Assembly: GCA_023512835.1 (NCBI GenBank)
Contig: CM042092.1
Coordinates: forward strand, 14,234,498 to 14,298,497
Direction: 5' to 3'
DNA: 64,000 nt
DNA from: Taxillus chinensis
Lineage: Eukaryota > Streptophyta > Magnoliopsida > Santalales > Loranthaceae
A program made the position numbers and the translations under genes. The notes under the pieces were generated by a model. It saw only the letters and a list, made by a program, of their open reading frames with translations, made no database searches and was not told the DNA's origin. Of this stretch, positions 12,401 to 24,089 are shown one piece after another (the stretch's first letter is position 1; each line of letters opens with the position of its first letter).

Positions 12401-15400
12401 TTAAAACAGTATGTTATTTCATTCTCAAATCTTAAATTCATGTAATAATAAATGGATGATTCTCCATATCCATACCCAAAAAGTTAAATGATTGGTGACT
12501 AGACTAAATATCGACTGTCCGGTTGATGTCCAAAATTGTCACTCATGAAAAGTTTATACATAGAAACACCCCTTTACTTGTACTATTTAGGATTTCTTGC
12601 CACGAATTCATTGAAGATGATGATGAATGGTAGTTCATTGTAAGCTTTAAAAAAAACTAAATTTGTTTCACGCTTATTGTGAAATCCTTATGACACCAAA
12701 CATCCTCTATTTTATAAATTAAACCATTCTCATTCTAATTTCATATTTTTAAAAAATATATAAAACTTCAAAATCCCATATAAACACCTTAATGCATCTT
12801 TGGATAAGTTTTAAGGCATAACAATAAGATTTACATTAAATTTTCAAATTTTCATTTTGTGACTAAAACTATCATTTTTGTGTTCCTAGTGTTCTTCCTC
12901 ATGTTTAAATGTTATGATGCCCTCAAGATTATCCTACCAAGATTTTAAGACCACACACAAACATTGTAGATGATCTTGCATAAAAAATAAAAAGTTAAAG
13001 TTACTTTATCTAACAAACTATTAACCTTGTTTTAGAAGTTATCCATCAATATTCTCAAATTCTAATAAACCTTCATAAACAATTCAGTAAAATCTTGATA
13101 CTATACGATTGTTGGCTCCTTCCTTTGGCTCTTCACTTATGCAAGCTAACCCATATAGATAGCCCATATAAATGAAACTTTTTTGTTACACTTAAAGATA
13201 ACAAAAACTCGAAGGGAAAACCTTTACAATAATAAAAGAACTACCTTTATAAAAAAACTTCATGCTAATCTTCAATAACAAATTCACATGATTGTACTAT
13301 TAAAATAGCACAATAATAGCTCTTCATGCTATTTGTTGTATTCCTCAACATGATATAGTTTTCTTTATAGCTGTTTTCCTCTCTTTATTGTAAAAAATGC
13401 TCACTATACCAAAGCTACAATTGAATGTTAGTGCCAACACACAATTCACGGTCCCATATCACACCTCTTAGGTCAAGTCTCTTGGCCCTTTATATGGGTA
13501 AGGGATCAAATTCGACTCTTTTCCATATTGTAACTCCTATGGAATAAGAAAACTATCTTTAAAATTTTTTCTTGATTCCATTTACTTCCTAATTTATGAG
13601 CTTACACAAAAAAAATAGATTGCCATTTTCTTTTTTTTCATTTGTTGAATTTTAAAATAATTTCCATAATCAAATAGAAAAGTTAACTTTCCTTTTAGTT
13701 TCATCCGATTAGATGAAGATACATTATCCATACAACACTGCATATGAGTCTCTTACTAAAATTTTATGTTTTGAATTTTGTTTAAAGCTCTCATGTCAAA
13801 TGATTTAGTTGAGTTGACCATTGACTTGAGATTAAAATGTTATGTTTTTCACTACTTCAACTATAAGAACTATACTCTTTTGGTATAACAGGTGACCCTC
13901 ATTTAATTCTAGTCATTAAACACTCTTATAAGCCTAATCTAGGTCATCATCATAACTGACTTTTCAACATAATGCAAAATCTACCATCATCATTCCGGAG
14001 AGATTCCCTCTAACAAGTACATAACCAATTTCACTTTTTTCCTACTTAGCCTTTATAGAATCAAAGATATCTTTGATCCTTATCGATTATCCTTATCTTT
14101 TCTAAGATCCTACTCCTTTGGAGAATTTATGTTGTTTCTTTAATCAATATCATGCATTTATATCACTTCGCTCAACACATTTGAGAGTAACTTGTTACCC
14201 TCATTTTGTTAAAACAAGTTCTCATTTTTCAATGTTTCATATTCATCTCTTATAAGTGGTATCTTTCCTCAAAAAGTCTATAATCTTACAAGAAAATTTT
14301 ACATCAATATCCCAACATGCATGGTTTATTTTATCTCCTTAATCATACATGATCCAACCCTTTGGCCTCTATATGGTAGGGAGTCCAATAGGATATAAAC
14401 AATAATATACCATAACAACAATCATATAAAATTACGAAGAAATAATATGATGGCATTAATATAAATATACACCGTATGTTTCACAACCACATTAATGACC
14501 ATCTTCACTACTAGAATTATGCCATAAGCATTTTGCAATAGTGTAGTAAGTAATACAAAAAAACAACCAAATAATATAAATTTAACAATATTCAACCTAA
14601 TCAAAAGAGGAATACTTATAATGTAATAGGTGTAGCCCTAAACCATGCAACCTCATGGTTAGTCTCACTTTTTATGGGTTAGTGTAGTTCAAGCAATTAC
14701 GTATTAATAAATGACAATGTAAAGGCATACACTTAGGGTTACACCTCTAAGAATGATAAACAAACCACCAAATAAACCACGATAAATTCAAGAGACTAAT
14801 AACACCATAAAACCTTTCAACTCTCATATTACTTAAGTGATAGGATTAGTGTATACCCAATACACATAGAAATCTAAAATTACCACTATGCCCCTTAGGC
14901 CACCTTAACTCACTCAAACTAAATATAACCGTAGTTATCAATTAAATCTAATACCTATCACAAGGAACACCTCCAAAAAGTCAATTAGTTTTCAAGGAAT
15001 AAATAGCAAAGTCATATATTTGGTTTCTTTTACATAATATATTAACAATTAAACATCACACCGATCAACAAACCTAAAACTTCTTGTAATAATATGTGTT
15101 TAATTGTTGAGATCTAATTTTAATTTTATAGATGTTGCAGCTAGGCCCCTACAAATCAGCCTCATATATAATTGTTAAGTAAATGCTTATTATATTAAAT
15201 CATGAGCAAGCCAAATATCATTAGATCAAACAGTTGATTATATTATTTTAGCACACATTTTCCTAAAAAATTAAGTTCTTACTAATTTTATATATGATTT
15301 TATTTTTTAGTTTTTATTTTTTGTGAAAATTAAGCTTTGTTAAAATTAGTATAGAAATGTTCATATATATAAAATTGATGAATGTATTTTAAATTGATAG

Positions 15401-15472
15401 GAATATGATTCTTCTCACCAAGTGATGATGAAAAGGCCTAATTTGGAGTTCTCCCTTGGAAGATCGGGTTAG
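2553..15472 (+). CDS. KAN: KANADI-type GARP transcription factor (six exons, 1-base frameshift in exon 1)
   Basis: This is a transcriptional repressor of the KANADI family, which specifies abaxial organ identity. Exons by splice-site reading: 2553-3673, 3829-3905, 4992-5037, 5694-5889, 8843-8933, 15401-15472; all introns are GT-AG and the phases agree. The product is about 533 residues. The N-terminus has an LxLxL repressor-like motif (PDLSLHISPP), then Ser-, His- and Asn/Ile-rich runs and the family motif GIPVYHARPFPFL. The GARP Myb-like DNA-binding domain spans the first three exons (KRSVRAPRMRW, ATPKSVLELMDVKDL, AHVKSHLQMYRTVK). The C-terminus ends LEFSLGRSG, as in KAN1/KAN2. A single extra base near 3573-3580 throws the GARP helix out of frame with the N-terminus; total exon length is 1603 nt, one over a multiple of three. 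The upstream Met at 2553 could be replaced by the next Met at 2562. Intron 5 is about 6.5 kb, unusually long. Family assignment is certain; the KAN1 versus KAN2 choice is not. Confidence 0.93.
4633..4671. repeat. GA microsatellite in KANADI intron 2
   Basis: A (GA)n tract is interrupted once by CT. It lies in intron 2 between exons 3829-3905 and 4992-5037. The surrounding intron also has TA runs near 4307-4326 and 4925-4950. No coding signal is seen. Confidence 0.8.
6977..7036. repeat. Compound GT/GA microsatellite in KANADI intron 4
   Basis: A GT run passes directly into a long GA run. It sits in the 2.95-kb intron 4 (5890-8842). The rest of that intron is AT-rich and non-coding, with an AT/AC run at about 7607-7660. 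Confidence 0.85.
7080..8650. other. Non-coding filler of KANADI intron 4, possibly a decayed retroelement
   Basis: The base composition here (less extreme AT, longer unique runs) differs from the flanking low-complexity intron and suggests an old insertion. I could not find target duplications, a primer site or any conserved protein motif. It is recorded as unidentified repeat-like sequence. Confidence 0.2.
9409..9454. repeat. AAT trinucleotide microsatellite in KANADI intron 5
   Basis: An uninterrupted run of about fifteen AAT units lies in the AT-rich first part of intron 5. No other feature is associated with it. Confidence 0.85.
9784..10171. mobile_element. Tourist-like MITE, copy 1 (TAA target duplication)
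   Basis: A 388-bp element is flanked by TAA on both sides (9781-9783 and 10172-10174). The left end reads GAAGCAACTCAAGAGGCTTC and the right end, reversed, GAGCAACTCCAAGAGCCTCT, so the terminal inverted repeats agree closely. The middle is a CT-rich tract followed by ATTATTTTAATAAAAATAGA. The same internal blocks recur at 62277-62638, which establishes a family. Three-base TWA targets are typical of PIF/Harbinger-derived Tourist MITEs. It has no coding capacity and lies in KANADI intron 5. Confidence 0.75.
11822..12284 (+). mobile_element. TRIM element (terminal-repeat retrotransposon in miniature)
   Basis: Two direct repeats bracket a short interior. The left LTR (11822-11973, 152 bp) begins TGTCCCACATGG and ends CGATCCTAACA. 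The right copy (about 12176-12284, 109 bp) begins GGTCCCACATGG and ends in the same way. They share ACGTTTTAAAGCC-like and GCTTGCGCCTTGGCC blocks. Directly after the left LTR is TGGTATGAGAGC (11976-11987), one base off the usual initiator-methionine tRNA primer site. A polypurine tract, GATTGAGGGGGAGTTG, lies at 12141-12156. There is no gag or pol, which fits a TRIM of about 460 bp. The first base of the right LTR is mutated and no clean target duplication is visible. Confidence 0.8.
12900..15100. other. Unidentified AT-rich sequence in KANADI intron 5
   Basis: About 2 kb lacks open frames of interest but shows scattered less-AT-rich blocks (for example near 13430-13520 and 14340-14390) that resemble decayed long-terminal-repeat sequence. 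No termini could be fixed. It accounts for much of the unusual length of intron 5. Confidence 0.2.
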
Positions 15473-16106
15473 CTAGTAAAGCAAAGAGGACAATCATTTT
15501 ACTTGAAAATTAGATGATTTGATCACCTTTTTAATTTGTTTTTTTTTCTTTTTGGCATATGAAAATCCTCTCAAGACCCTTAAACCATGGCTTGGTTGGG
15601 CCCTACTTGTATATGCCACAATTATGATATATGAATATAGGCTATATGTTTTTATATTTAATTTCAATATAAGTTAAGTTAAATTAATATCCTCCATAGC
15701 AGATGTGGTCTGATGATGTTAACTTTAATATAACTTTCAATTCCCACGAAAAGATATATATATATAAGCAATTAAGTAGTGTGAATAATTATACTTGATT
15801 CTTTATTGTCGAGAGTGCTTAATATTTTTAAAATTCATTTATTCATGTATTTTAATTTTCAATATGGAAAGTTAATCCAATTTAAAGATTAATGCCTTAT
15901 GTGGCATTGTTACGCGGGGTAGTATATAAATTGTTTTGCCTCAAATATGCTAGTATACCGAAATAAAAATCAAACTAGAAAAATAATGTAACCGTAGTCT
16001 AATTACTTGCAAATTATTTTTAATTTTAATTTTAATTTTAATTTTTTAACAACAAAATAAAAAAGAATAATACACCATTAAAATTTAAAACAAAACGTAT
16101 GCATAA

Positions 16107-16471
16107 GATCACCTTCAATGCAGGCACTATAATGACGTAATATCACCAAAAATCGGCTCCAATGACGCGCTATTTCTTAGCGCCATCTTAGCATCCGCTA
16201 CAGTACTGCACCATATCTGGCACAGTACTGTTGCTGCGGTATCGTCTCTCAACACCTCGCAGCAGCTACTGCACGCAAGGGCCCAGCGGAACGCACGCTC
16301 CTCCCCGCTTGTGGAGGAAGGACTGGATGAAGAAGGACGCAGGTGCTAACATGTGAATATTCCGTATGGAGTGGATTTAGTGTAATAGGTTGGAGAAGGA
16401 GCAAAAAAAAATACTCTATTTTAGTGTAAAAGTTACACTAGCTAGAATGAAATATTGGGTTGGAAATGACC
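16107..16471. mobile_element. Candidate MITE downstream of KANADI (TAA target duplication)
   Basis: A 365-bp block is flanked by TAA at 16104-16106 and 16472-16474. Its ends, GATCACCTTCAATGC and (reversed) GGTCATTTCCAACCC, are a loose inverted repeat like those of many plant Tourist MITEs. The centre is GC-richer than its surroundings, with CAGTACTG repeated near 16200-16230. The termini match only partly, so the boundaries are tentative. Confidence 0.45.
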
Positions 16472-18245
16472 TAAGGGCATTCATTAATTTGAGCAAGTTT
16501 GCATAGGATATAGTCAAATGAGGAGCTAAAAGTCGAGTGCTTTGTCGATAGTTTAAAGCCAATACTGAAGAGCAAGCTTGAGGTGATAGAGTTACTAGCT
16601 GTTCCAATACAACCAATAATCATGGTTCTTCTAAGCACACAAATTAAATTACGTACCCAATCTAATAGGATAACCAACCAAAAAGGATGCGCTGCACCAT
16701 GTCAAGCTTGCAACGACAATTAGGAGTTAATTAGGACTATACAATTTTAATGTTTCGAAATTAAATTAAAAATGAGATACAAAATAAATAATAAATTGAA
16801 AGTTGTAAAACCAATTAAATTTAACTCTAACTCGAAATTTAGAGTGATAAGTCTCAAGTTATTCAATAACGTAGTATGTGGGATAGAGAAAAGGGGGGTG
16901 TTTGAATTTATCTCACTCAGTTTTGTGCTCGTAAGCACTTCTAATCCAAAATTATGATTTCAACAACCAAAATCTAGAGTCTACACTAAACCCATTGCTA
17001 CCTATTAATCACAACAATTCCTGAAATTATCTTTCAAACAACTTTCATAGCTCTAATTAACAAATTTTCTTAAGTTTTTTTTATAGATTAGGGTTGACGA
17101 TTTATTGATTATTGGTATATTGTGTTACATCCTCAAAGTCCAGATAACTGAAATTGGGCACATTAATAACACATGCCAGCAGGTTTAAAGAGTTGGTAAC
17201 TAGTATTTGTGGAGACTAGGCAATAAATGTCAGGGCATTTGATTTATGGTTTGAATGGCTACGAAGCTATATGCATCTATCGGCCAAAAACACTCATTTA
17301 TGAACCAACAGTCTTATTATCGCGTAAGACAACATACAATTGAATGACACACTGCAAAGTAAATTTAAGCACTCCAAAAACATACCCAGTATGGGTTATT
17401 TGTGTTGTTGCATTACAATGACCGGCTGAAAACATCTGAAGTGCATATAAATTTGTAAAGGGACTCAATGCTGCCACCCAGTTCATATTACATACAATAC
17501 CCCAAAATATTACATGCGATAATTTTTGAAATTTAAACCGTTAATAATTACTGTATTAATTTATAGGACAAAACTTTAATCTGAAACATTAAAAAAAATC
17601 GATAAATTACATCGTTGGAATATTATTCTCAAAATATTTAATGCACTAGTGGTTGAAAATAAACTCTACTACAAGATATATATATATATATATATATATA
17701 GACGGGCCAATTTTGCAATTTGCTTTTCTAAAAAAAAAAAAAAGCAAACAAAAAAGAAGTGTTCCAGAATTTGTTCATGTCGCATTTTTATCGAATTAAT
17801 ATTAGGAAACTGGTGATTCTTTTCGCATGGCCGATGGGGACCTTAACGGAACACAAGTATGCGGATTCCCGTCAAAGTAGATTTATGGGAAAGCCTGGAA
17901 AATATAAACAAGAACGGCGGCCGATAAATAACACAAACAACACGCAAAAATGGTTTATGAAAATGCCCATAATTATTAATAATGTGTTTACCCGACCGAG
18001 TCACCCACACAAATGCCATAATTTTACAAGCAGGTATAAGTACTCTACAAGGACTCAAGGACCCACCAGCCGCATACGGAGTACGCAGTGGCAGCCTAAG
18101 TACTACGCACGCCACTGAGGAAACACAAATCCCATCAACAAAATTAAATCGAATCTCGAAAAATCCAAAATTTTGCAACCTGGAGGAGTATGCAAGATGG
18201 CAAAAATAAAATAAAATCCAACAATGCACGCCCCTGCAACCTCAC
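16472..18245. other. Intergenic spacer between convergent KANADI and eIF3j genes
   Basis: The genes on either side point towards each other, so this stretch holds two 3' ends. A TA microsatellite lies at about 17676-17700. Open frames on both strands are short and show no family motifs. The sequence next to 18246 is presumably the 3' UTR of eIF3j. Nothing else is recognisable. Confidence 0.5.
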
Positions 18246-18595
18246 TCACATGAAGTCATAGTCATCAGCAACATCATATGCATTGACAACCAGGTCATCA
18301 TCAGGCTTGTCCATGAGCAGCGATTTCTTCTTCCCGGCTGCAGAAAAGTGTACAAAAGAAAAAATATGCACATACCATTATTCTAATTGCCCGGTGTAAC
18401 GTAAAAAGCATCAACCTTAATCTCAGAAACCGTATTATGAGACTGTTAAGCCGTCAGGGTGCTGTAATGTGCTGTCTAAAACACATTCAAGTGTATATTT
18501 TCTGTACCTTCCCCGTATTCCACACCCAATAATAATCATGATAAGTCCAACCAATCAGAAAGCTGAAATCATGGTTTTGTTTGCAATTCATTAAA

Positions 18596-18626
<31 letters not shown>

Positions 18627-21600
18627 GCAAAATGGACATACCATTTTTTCTTTTTTCCAGCATTGGCTTCTTTCTCTGCTTTGAGCTTCTCATTTGCGAT
18701 TGCTGAGATAGAGGATGAAATATCTTTTGCATCTGCTGCTTTCAAATGAGACATTGAAAGTCTCATTACGGCCTTAAGTAACCCTACATAATGGAAACTT
18801 TTCTGCACACACAGAAAATGACTTAGAACTTGGAAAGGATTACTTCAACCATAAACTAACAGAAAGAATAAACTAACACATAAATACCCAACACACCTCG
18901 TAAGGGCGAAGTTTATGAGAGATGAGCTCTGCGTATTCCAAGAAGTCACCCTCAGATTTAGGAATAAAGTTATCAAGGGTCTTGTCATCATTTCCTTTCT
19001 TAGAAAACAGTTCTGCAGTGGATCTAAAATCTGCTTCCTCTACAAGCCTGCAAGCAGAAAGGCTTAATGAAACCTTTTAGACAGCAGGTACATTCCAATG
19101 TGATCTGACCATTGCTCTAGGCACTGTTCATTTATCTTATTTGTTTGTGCTTATTTATTGAGCTCAAATTTATTAAAAACTGCACAGCCAAAACAGTTCT
19201 TCGAAAAGAGGATATGGATATAGAAGGAACACAATAAACTAAACATGCACTCGTACAGATATATACACGATCACTAAAATTTCGTATCTCTAAACAGTAG
19301 CATAAACAGTAATAATGATAATATCCACAACCATGTTCCCACCTACCCTTGTATATCAACTCCCTCTCTACTAGAAGGAAAGATATGCAGTACAAGACCT
19401 CCATTGGTCATGTTGAACAAGTTTTCCTATGCTATATACCTGTCCTTTGGAACGTGATTATCTTCAAGACTTTTTACAGAAGAGTTATATTATCCTCCCT
19501 GAGATATTGAATTCTGTGTAAGGGCACCTAGAACTTTTTTTGAGGATCATAACCTCAATTTAAATATACCTGTAGTAAGGAATGGAGGATGGAACAGAAG
19601 AGAATAGAAGGATAGGTAGAGTTATGAGAGGCGACTCCATCTTTTCAAAGCTTGCCCTTTGGTGTGTTTTTTATATTTTGAGATGACAGAGATAACAGCG
19701 TGAAAATCTTCTAAACTACGTTTATAGAGGCACGAATTTGAGCCTTATATCCATGCAAAATTAAGTAATACCCCAGTTTCACCTCTGTTCTGAATTTCAG
19801 TCAAGGTGGTCAGCTGCTTAGACAAAAACAGTAGCCTGGCAACAAATTTGGGCCACTTTGGCTGACCAAGTATTCAACTACTGTTGATCACATTCTTTAG
19901 AAAACACAATATATCAGCTACTTCAAAGTTACCAAAGCATAATTTACTTTTCATTGTGATACATATAACAAAAATAATAATAAATAACATAACATAACAA
20001 GACTAACTTTGATATCTATAAATTATATATAGGGAAATGTGTAGGTGTTGATCATCAGGTACATGACTTCAATTTTTTTATCAAAACTGAACTGTTTTGG
20101 ATGATCTGTAAAGTAATTTGTATTAATTGATCAACACCTACATCATTCCCAAATAAATATTAGTTTAGTTTTATATGTTCATAAGTTATGCCATATATGA
20201 AAAACGAACTACCTAAGACCACATGGACAAAAAGCCTAGGCACTAAATGGCAGCCGCACCAACACTCCCGCTACCCTTGCACGATAATAGCTCCCGAACT
20301 ATTATTTAAAAAGATAAAGTGTTGCAATTCCATTTTGGTTTTGTGCTGGACTTACAACCACTCTCCAATCCCCACCAATACCACTGATCATAAGTTCTTA
20401 GCATTTTAGGGTATAAACAGCATGGATCTCTGGAACTGGAAGAACCTAATTTTTTTTACACACATACAGCCTTCTTAAAAAAAGTATCTCACATACCACC
20501 CTAATAAATGAAAACGTCATCTTTGTCAGCAAATACTAGTAATCTACATGATTAAAACATTTTTAAACATCCCAAAGCTTTTGTTGATTGCAAAAAAACA
20601 GCAAACTGAATAGAATAATATGCAGACAACATTTAAAACAGTTTAAAAGCTTTACCTTTGTTGGCGAAGTTTCTCAGCAAGAGGATCCAGCGGAACTTCT
20701 ACTTCAACTGCCTTCCCCTTCTTTGCATTCTTTGCATTAGCATTTGCCACTGATTTCTGAGATGGCTTTTGTGCAGTAGGTTCTACTACGGCAGGTGCCT
20801 GATTGAAACAATTAGGGAAAGAAAAGACATAATGACATTAACACTTGTTATTGTGCACCCCATTGCATGATGTCTTCGGCATTCCAACGGCATAGAAAAC
20901 AAATAAGGAGTATTGGATAAACCGATAAACATTGACATTGTAGGTTGTCAACTGCTTTCAGTAACTTAATAATGAACAGTGGATCACACAAAATTGTATA
21001 AACAAAGAAAGGGCAAGACCCGATACCAGAGCAGGTTCTTCTTCATCCTCCCAAGAATCCTTCACATCATTTTCATCAACATCTTCATCATCCCAACTGT
21101 GTTTAATAACTTCCACCTTATTCAGAGGAGGTGGAATTTGCTCATCATCTAGAACAATAAAAAAACACATTGCAAAAACATAAATTAACTGAAACAGTAC
21201 ACCATGTGAAGAAGCATGAAAGCTGAACATGAAATTATGAAGTTAGGAGATCAGATATGGGGAAAATGTGTTCATATCTTAACTATAAGGCATATAACAA
21301 CTTAACTTATAATAAAGTCAACTGTTCCAATATAAAATATTATGAAAATATCTCCATTACTAATATAAAAATTTCCAGTTGCCATTAGTTCATCAATCTT
21401 AATCACATTTTTAAAAAACTTTTCATCAGAAAATGTGCATCATGTTACAACAGAAATGATTTTTAAACAACTAAAACTCATACAGACAAATGTATGCTCT
21501 AGCCACATACCAATGTGCATGCAAGTATCAAGTCTAGCAGAAAAATGAAATTACTTTGCGTTTACTCTCTCAACAAACAGCAGCACAACTAATGGATTAT

Positions 21601-21960
21601 AGAAATAAGGGAATGGGCGCGATCATGGACACACATCCTACGTTCAAACAAACCAAAATCCATCATAAAACCAATTAAGATAGGAATGCACACCTATCAG
21701 AAAAAATTTGTGAACCAAACAAAAAACACATGAGATTAGATATCCTAACTACTGCATCAATGTACATATTATGAGATGAGAAACTACTATTGTCTTACAA
21801 TAAAAATAACTACAGCACGTGCAGGAAATTTAATTCATATTCCAGCCTTTTTTATTGCATCCTTAAGATAAAATAAAAGAATAAAAAAAATAAATATTTG
21901 AATAAATTGGAAAGGGAAACATAGTAGTGCCAAGGAATTAAAAATACCCCAGTCATCCAT
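18246..21960 (-). CDS. EIF3J: Eukaryotic translation initiation factor 3 subunit j (eIF3j)
   Basis: eIF3j is the loosely bound eIF3 subunit that contacts the 40S decoding centre and helps mRNA recruitment and release. Exons in transcript order: 21948-21960, 21027-21148, 20656-20798, 18897-19047, 18642-18802, 18246-18337. The product is about 226 residues, the usual plant length. The N-terminus starts MDDWDDEQIPPPL, followed by an acidic Asp/Glu stretch. A basic AK-rich linker comes next, then the conserved core (LVEEADF, TLDNFIPKSEGDFLEYAELI, LRPYEKSFHYVGLLKAVM, AADAKDI) and the typical tail DKPDDDLVVNAYDVADDYDFM. Exon 5 ends with two leftover bases but exon 6 needs one, so an extra A in the AAAAAA run at 18643-18648 probably breaks the frame. 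Family identity is unambiguous. Confidence 0.94.
18594..18628. repeat. GA microsatellite beside eIF3j exon 5
   Basis: A (GA)n tract lies within the last intron of eIF3j, about fifteen bases past the exon 5 donor. On the coding strand it is a CT tract just inside the intron. Confidence 0.8.
19050..20655 (-). other. Intron 3 of eIF3j
   Basis: This 1.85-kb intron (18897-19047 follows it on the coding strand, 20656-20798 precedes it; intron 19048-20655) has no coding signal or recognisable element. A short, imperfect inverted pair, CAACACCTACA-type, occurs at about 20042-20052 and 20131-20143. This may be the remnant of a small fold-back insertion. Confidence 0.4.
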
Positions 21961-22436
21961 CTTGCTTGTCTTCAGAAAATTGGACGAATTTCCGGGATTG
22001 ATATGTCTAATGTTATCTAAAGGAAGCAAACTGCGGCCCTGCGTGGTGATGAACACGGCGGAGAAAGGATATGCATCAGAATGAGTGGGTAACACCATTC
22101 AATACAATAACCAAAGATTAAGAAGACAATACCATCAGAAGGCAAATTATTCAATGTATAGCACTTCATCAAAAAAAAAAAAAACAAAAAAAAACAAGAG
22201 CTGCGTACTTAATCATTGCCTCGGCAAATCATATTTCATATTTCTTCTATACTTAATCAAAATTCAAAACTAATCCTGCCCCAGAGAAGTAAAATTGAAA
22301 TTTAAAAATCTAGGAGAACGAAAACTAACAATTGATGAAACCTATTCCATCTTCAAACACGACTCAAGGATCCAGAAGGCGTGTAATATACATACGTATA
22401 CATATACATATATATATATATATATAATAATCTCAC

Positions 22437-22600
22437 CGCAGAGTTGACGAGTTTCGAAGGAAATTGAAACCCGAAGAAGAGCTTCAATTACAGCACTCGA
22501 TCGATCTCCCAACAATCGCCAGGAGTTTTAGACAGAGTGAGGAGGAGGGGAAGAGAGAAGTGAATCACGAATTGAGCGAAGCCAGTAGGGTTTTTGAATG
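22437..22600 (-). other. Probable 5' UTR exon of eIF3j
   Basis: On the minus strand this CT-rich block resembles a plant leader and ends at a strong donor, GCG|GTGAGAT, at about 22437. The translated exon begins at 21960, preceded by candidate acceptors such as TTTTCTGAAG. A leader intron of about 450 bp is inferred; no transcript evidence is available. Confidence 0.45.
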
Positions 22601-24089
22601 CAACTGGGTCAGGTCAGGTCAGGTCTGGCCTCTCTCGCCCCAACTACGCACGCTGTTTTCTATTTGTTTGTTAAAAAAAAAAAAAAAACACAAAAAAGGA
22701 AACAATAAATAAGAAACAAAAAATAAAGGACACCGTACCATACACGCCTTCTTGCCTTAAATCGGAGCCCCTCGAGGATCTACTCAAGTTTAGCCACGTG
22801 ACAATCTGACTGTCTTGTCTTTCCAAAAAAATCGCCGCCTCGAGAGCGCGACACACAGGATTATTCGTACCTTCTTTTGCGCGATTCCCCTGCAAACCTC
22901 ATTCTACGCATGCCTGGCCGTCTTTGGCCGTCGTTTCCCTTTCCCTTTCCTTTTCCGTTTCCTTAAAAAAAAAAAAAAAAACATGCTACACTCCCAAATT
23001 TGGTTTCAGATTTTTATTAAAAATTACACTCTCGATTTTTTTTTTCAAATTTTTCTCATTTAAGCAAAAAAAACTAAATCTGAACAAAGGCCTAATTATT
23101 TTAATTAAAATAAAATTTATTTAATATAAATAATAATATTTTAAGAAAAGTACATGTAAGATAAGAAATAGAAATTAGTCTTATTAAATTTAAAAAAAAT
23201 AAAAAGTCATAAAATCATTCTCGCTTAAAATGACTCAAGGTCAAAAGCAAAGTTGTAGATATGAAAGTCCTCTATCTTCGATAAATTTTGGTGCAATTTA
23301 AACACTGTTTGGATACATTTCGGGCACAATTCGAATAACTAGGCCACTGTAAATGCTTTAAATGAGCTCAATAAACTCCGGGCAATATAATCAAAAGGCA
23401 TTTATTGGAAATGCAATGTGATTTAGAAAATTAGCGTAAAAAGCCCACACAGGCTCGTTTCGTTGAACCTAGTTGATGGCAAGTAAGCCCATGGAAAAAA
23501 TATTTCGATCATAGCGGTGGCCGAATCACTCATTGAATACAAGAAACCGAAGAAGACCATTAGTTCTTCATCGACTTTCAAGGCAAACAGATTTTACAAG
23601 AAAAAACGATGGGAGACAACCTGAAGGAAAAGGGAGATCCATCTTCTGCTCGATGGAAGTGAAGGAGTCAGTTAGGGTGGAGATGAGTTGGATGCCGAGA
23701 GCATCAAATCTAAATATTCGTGATAAATATAAGATATCGGCTGGATATAATTTTATAATTTTTTTTCTTGAATATAAAAAAAGAAATGATATTATGACTT
23801 TTTTTTTTTCTAAATATGGAAAAACGTACTTCCATAACAAATCTGCGTTAGTAAATGGTCTTCCTCATTCTTATTTGAAACCCCATCTCCGTTCTGTAGT
23901 TCCTTCCGGAAATTTCTGGACCATCTCTACCTCTCTCTCTCTCGCACGAAACTCAATATATAATAATATCATCTCAGTCCTCCCCTCCCCCGATATCTAA
24001 AAAACAGCTTGTTGTCTCGACTCTCATCTTTTGCCAATCACTCCCGATCTCCCCCTCTGAGACAATAACAACAAATTAAAAAAAAAAAG
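22601..24089. promoter_or_regulatory. Divergent promoter region between eIF3j and the Hikeshi-like gene
   Basis: The two genes are head to head with about 1.5 kb between their likely transcription starts. On the plus side a TATA-like TATATAATA at 23957-23965 lies about 125 bases before the Hikeshi start codon and is followed by a pyrimidine-rich leader. No conserved gene lies between; the frames at 23533-24000 overlap this promoter and have no family motif. Poly-A runs near 22674-22688 and 22965-22981 are low complexity. Confidence 0.4.

Noticed and set aside
17759..18229. Open frames of 119, 75 and 128 codons on both strands after KANADI
   Set aside because: They overlap one another and the eIF3j 3' UTR; none resembles a protein family.
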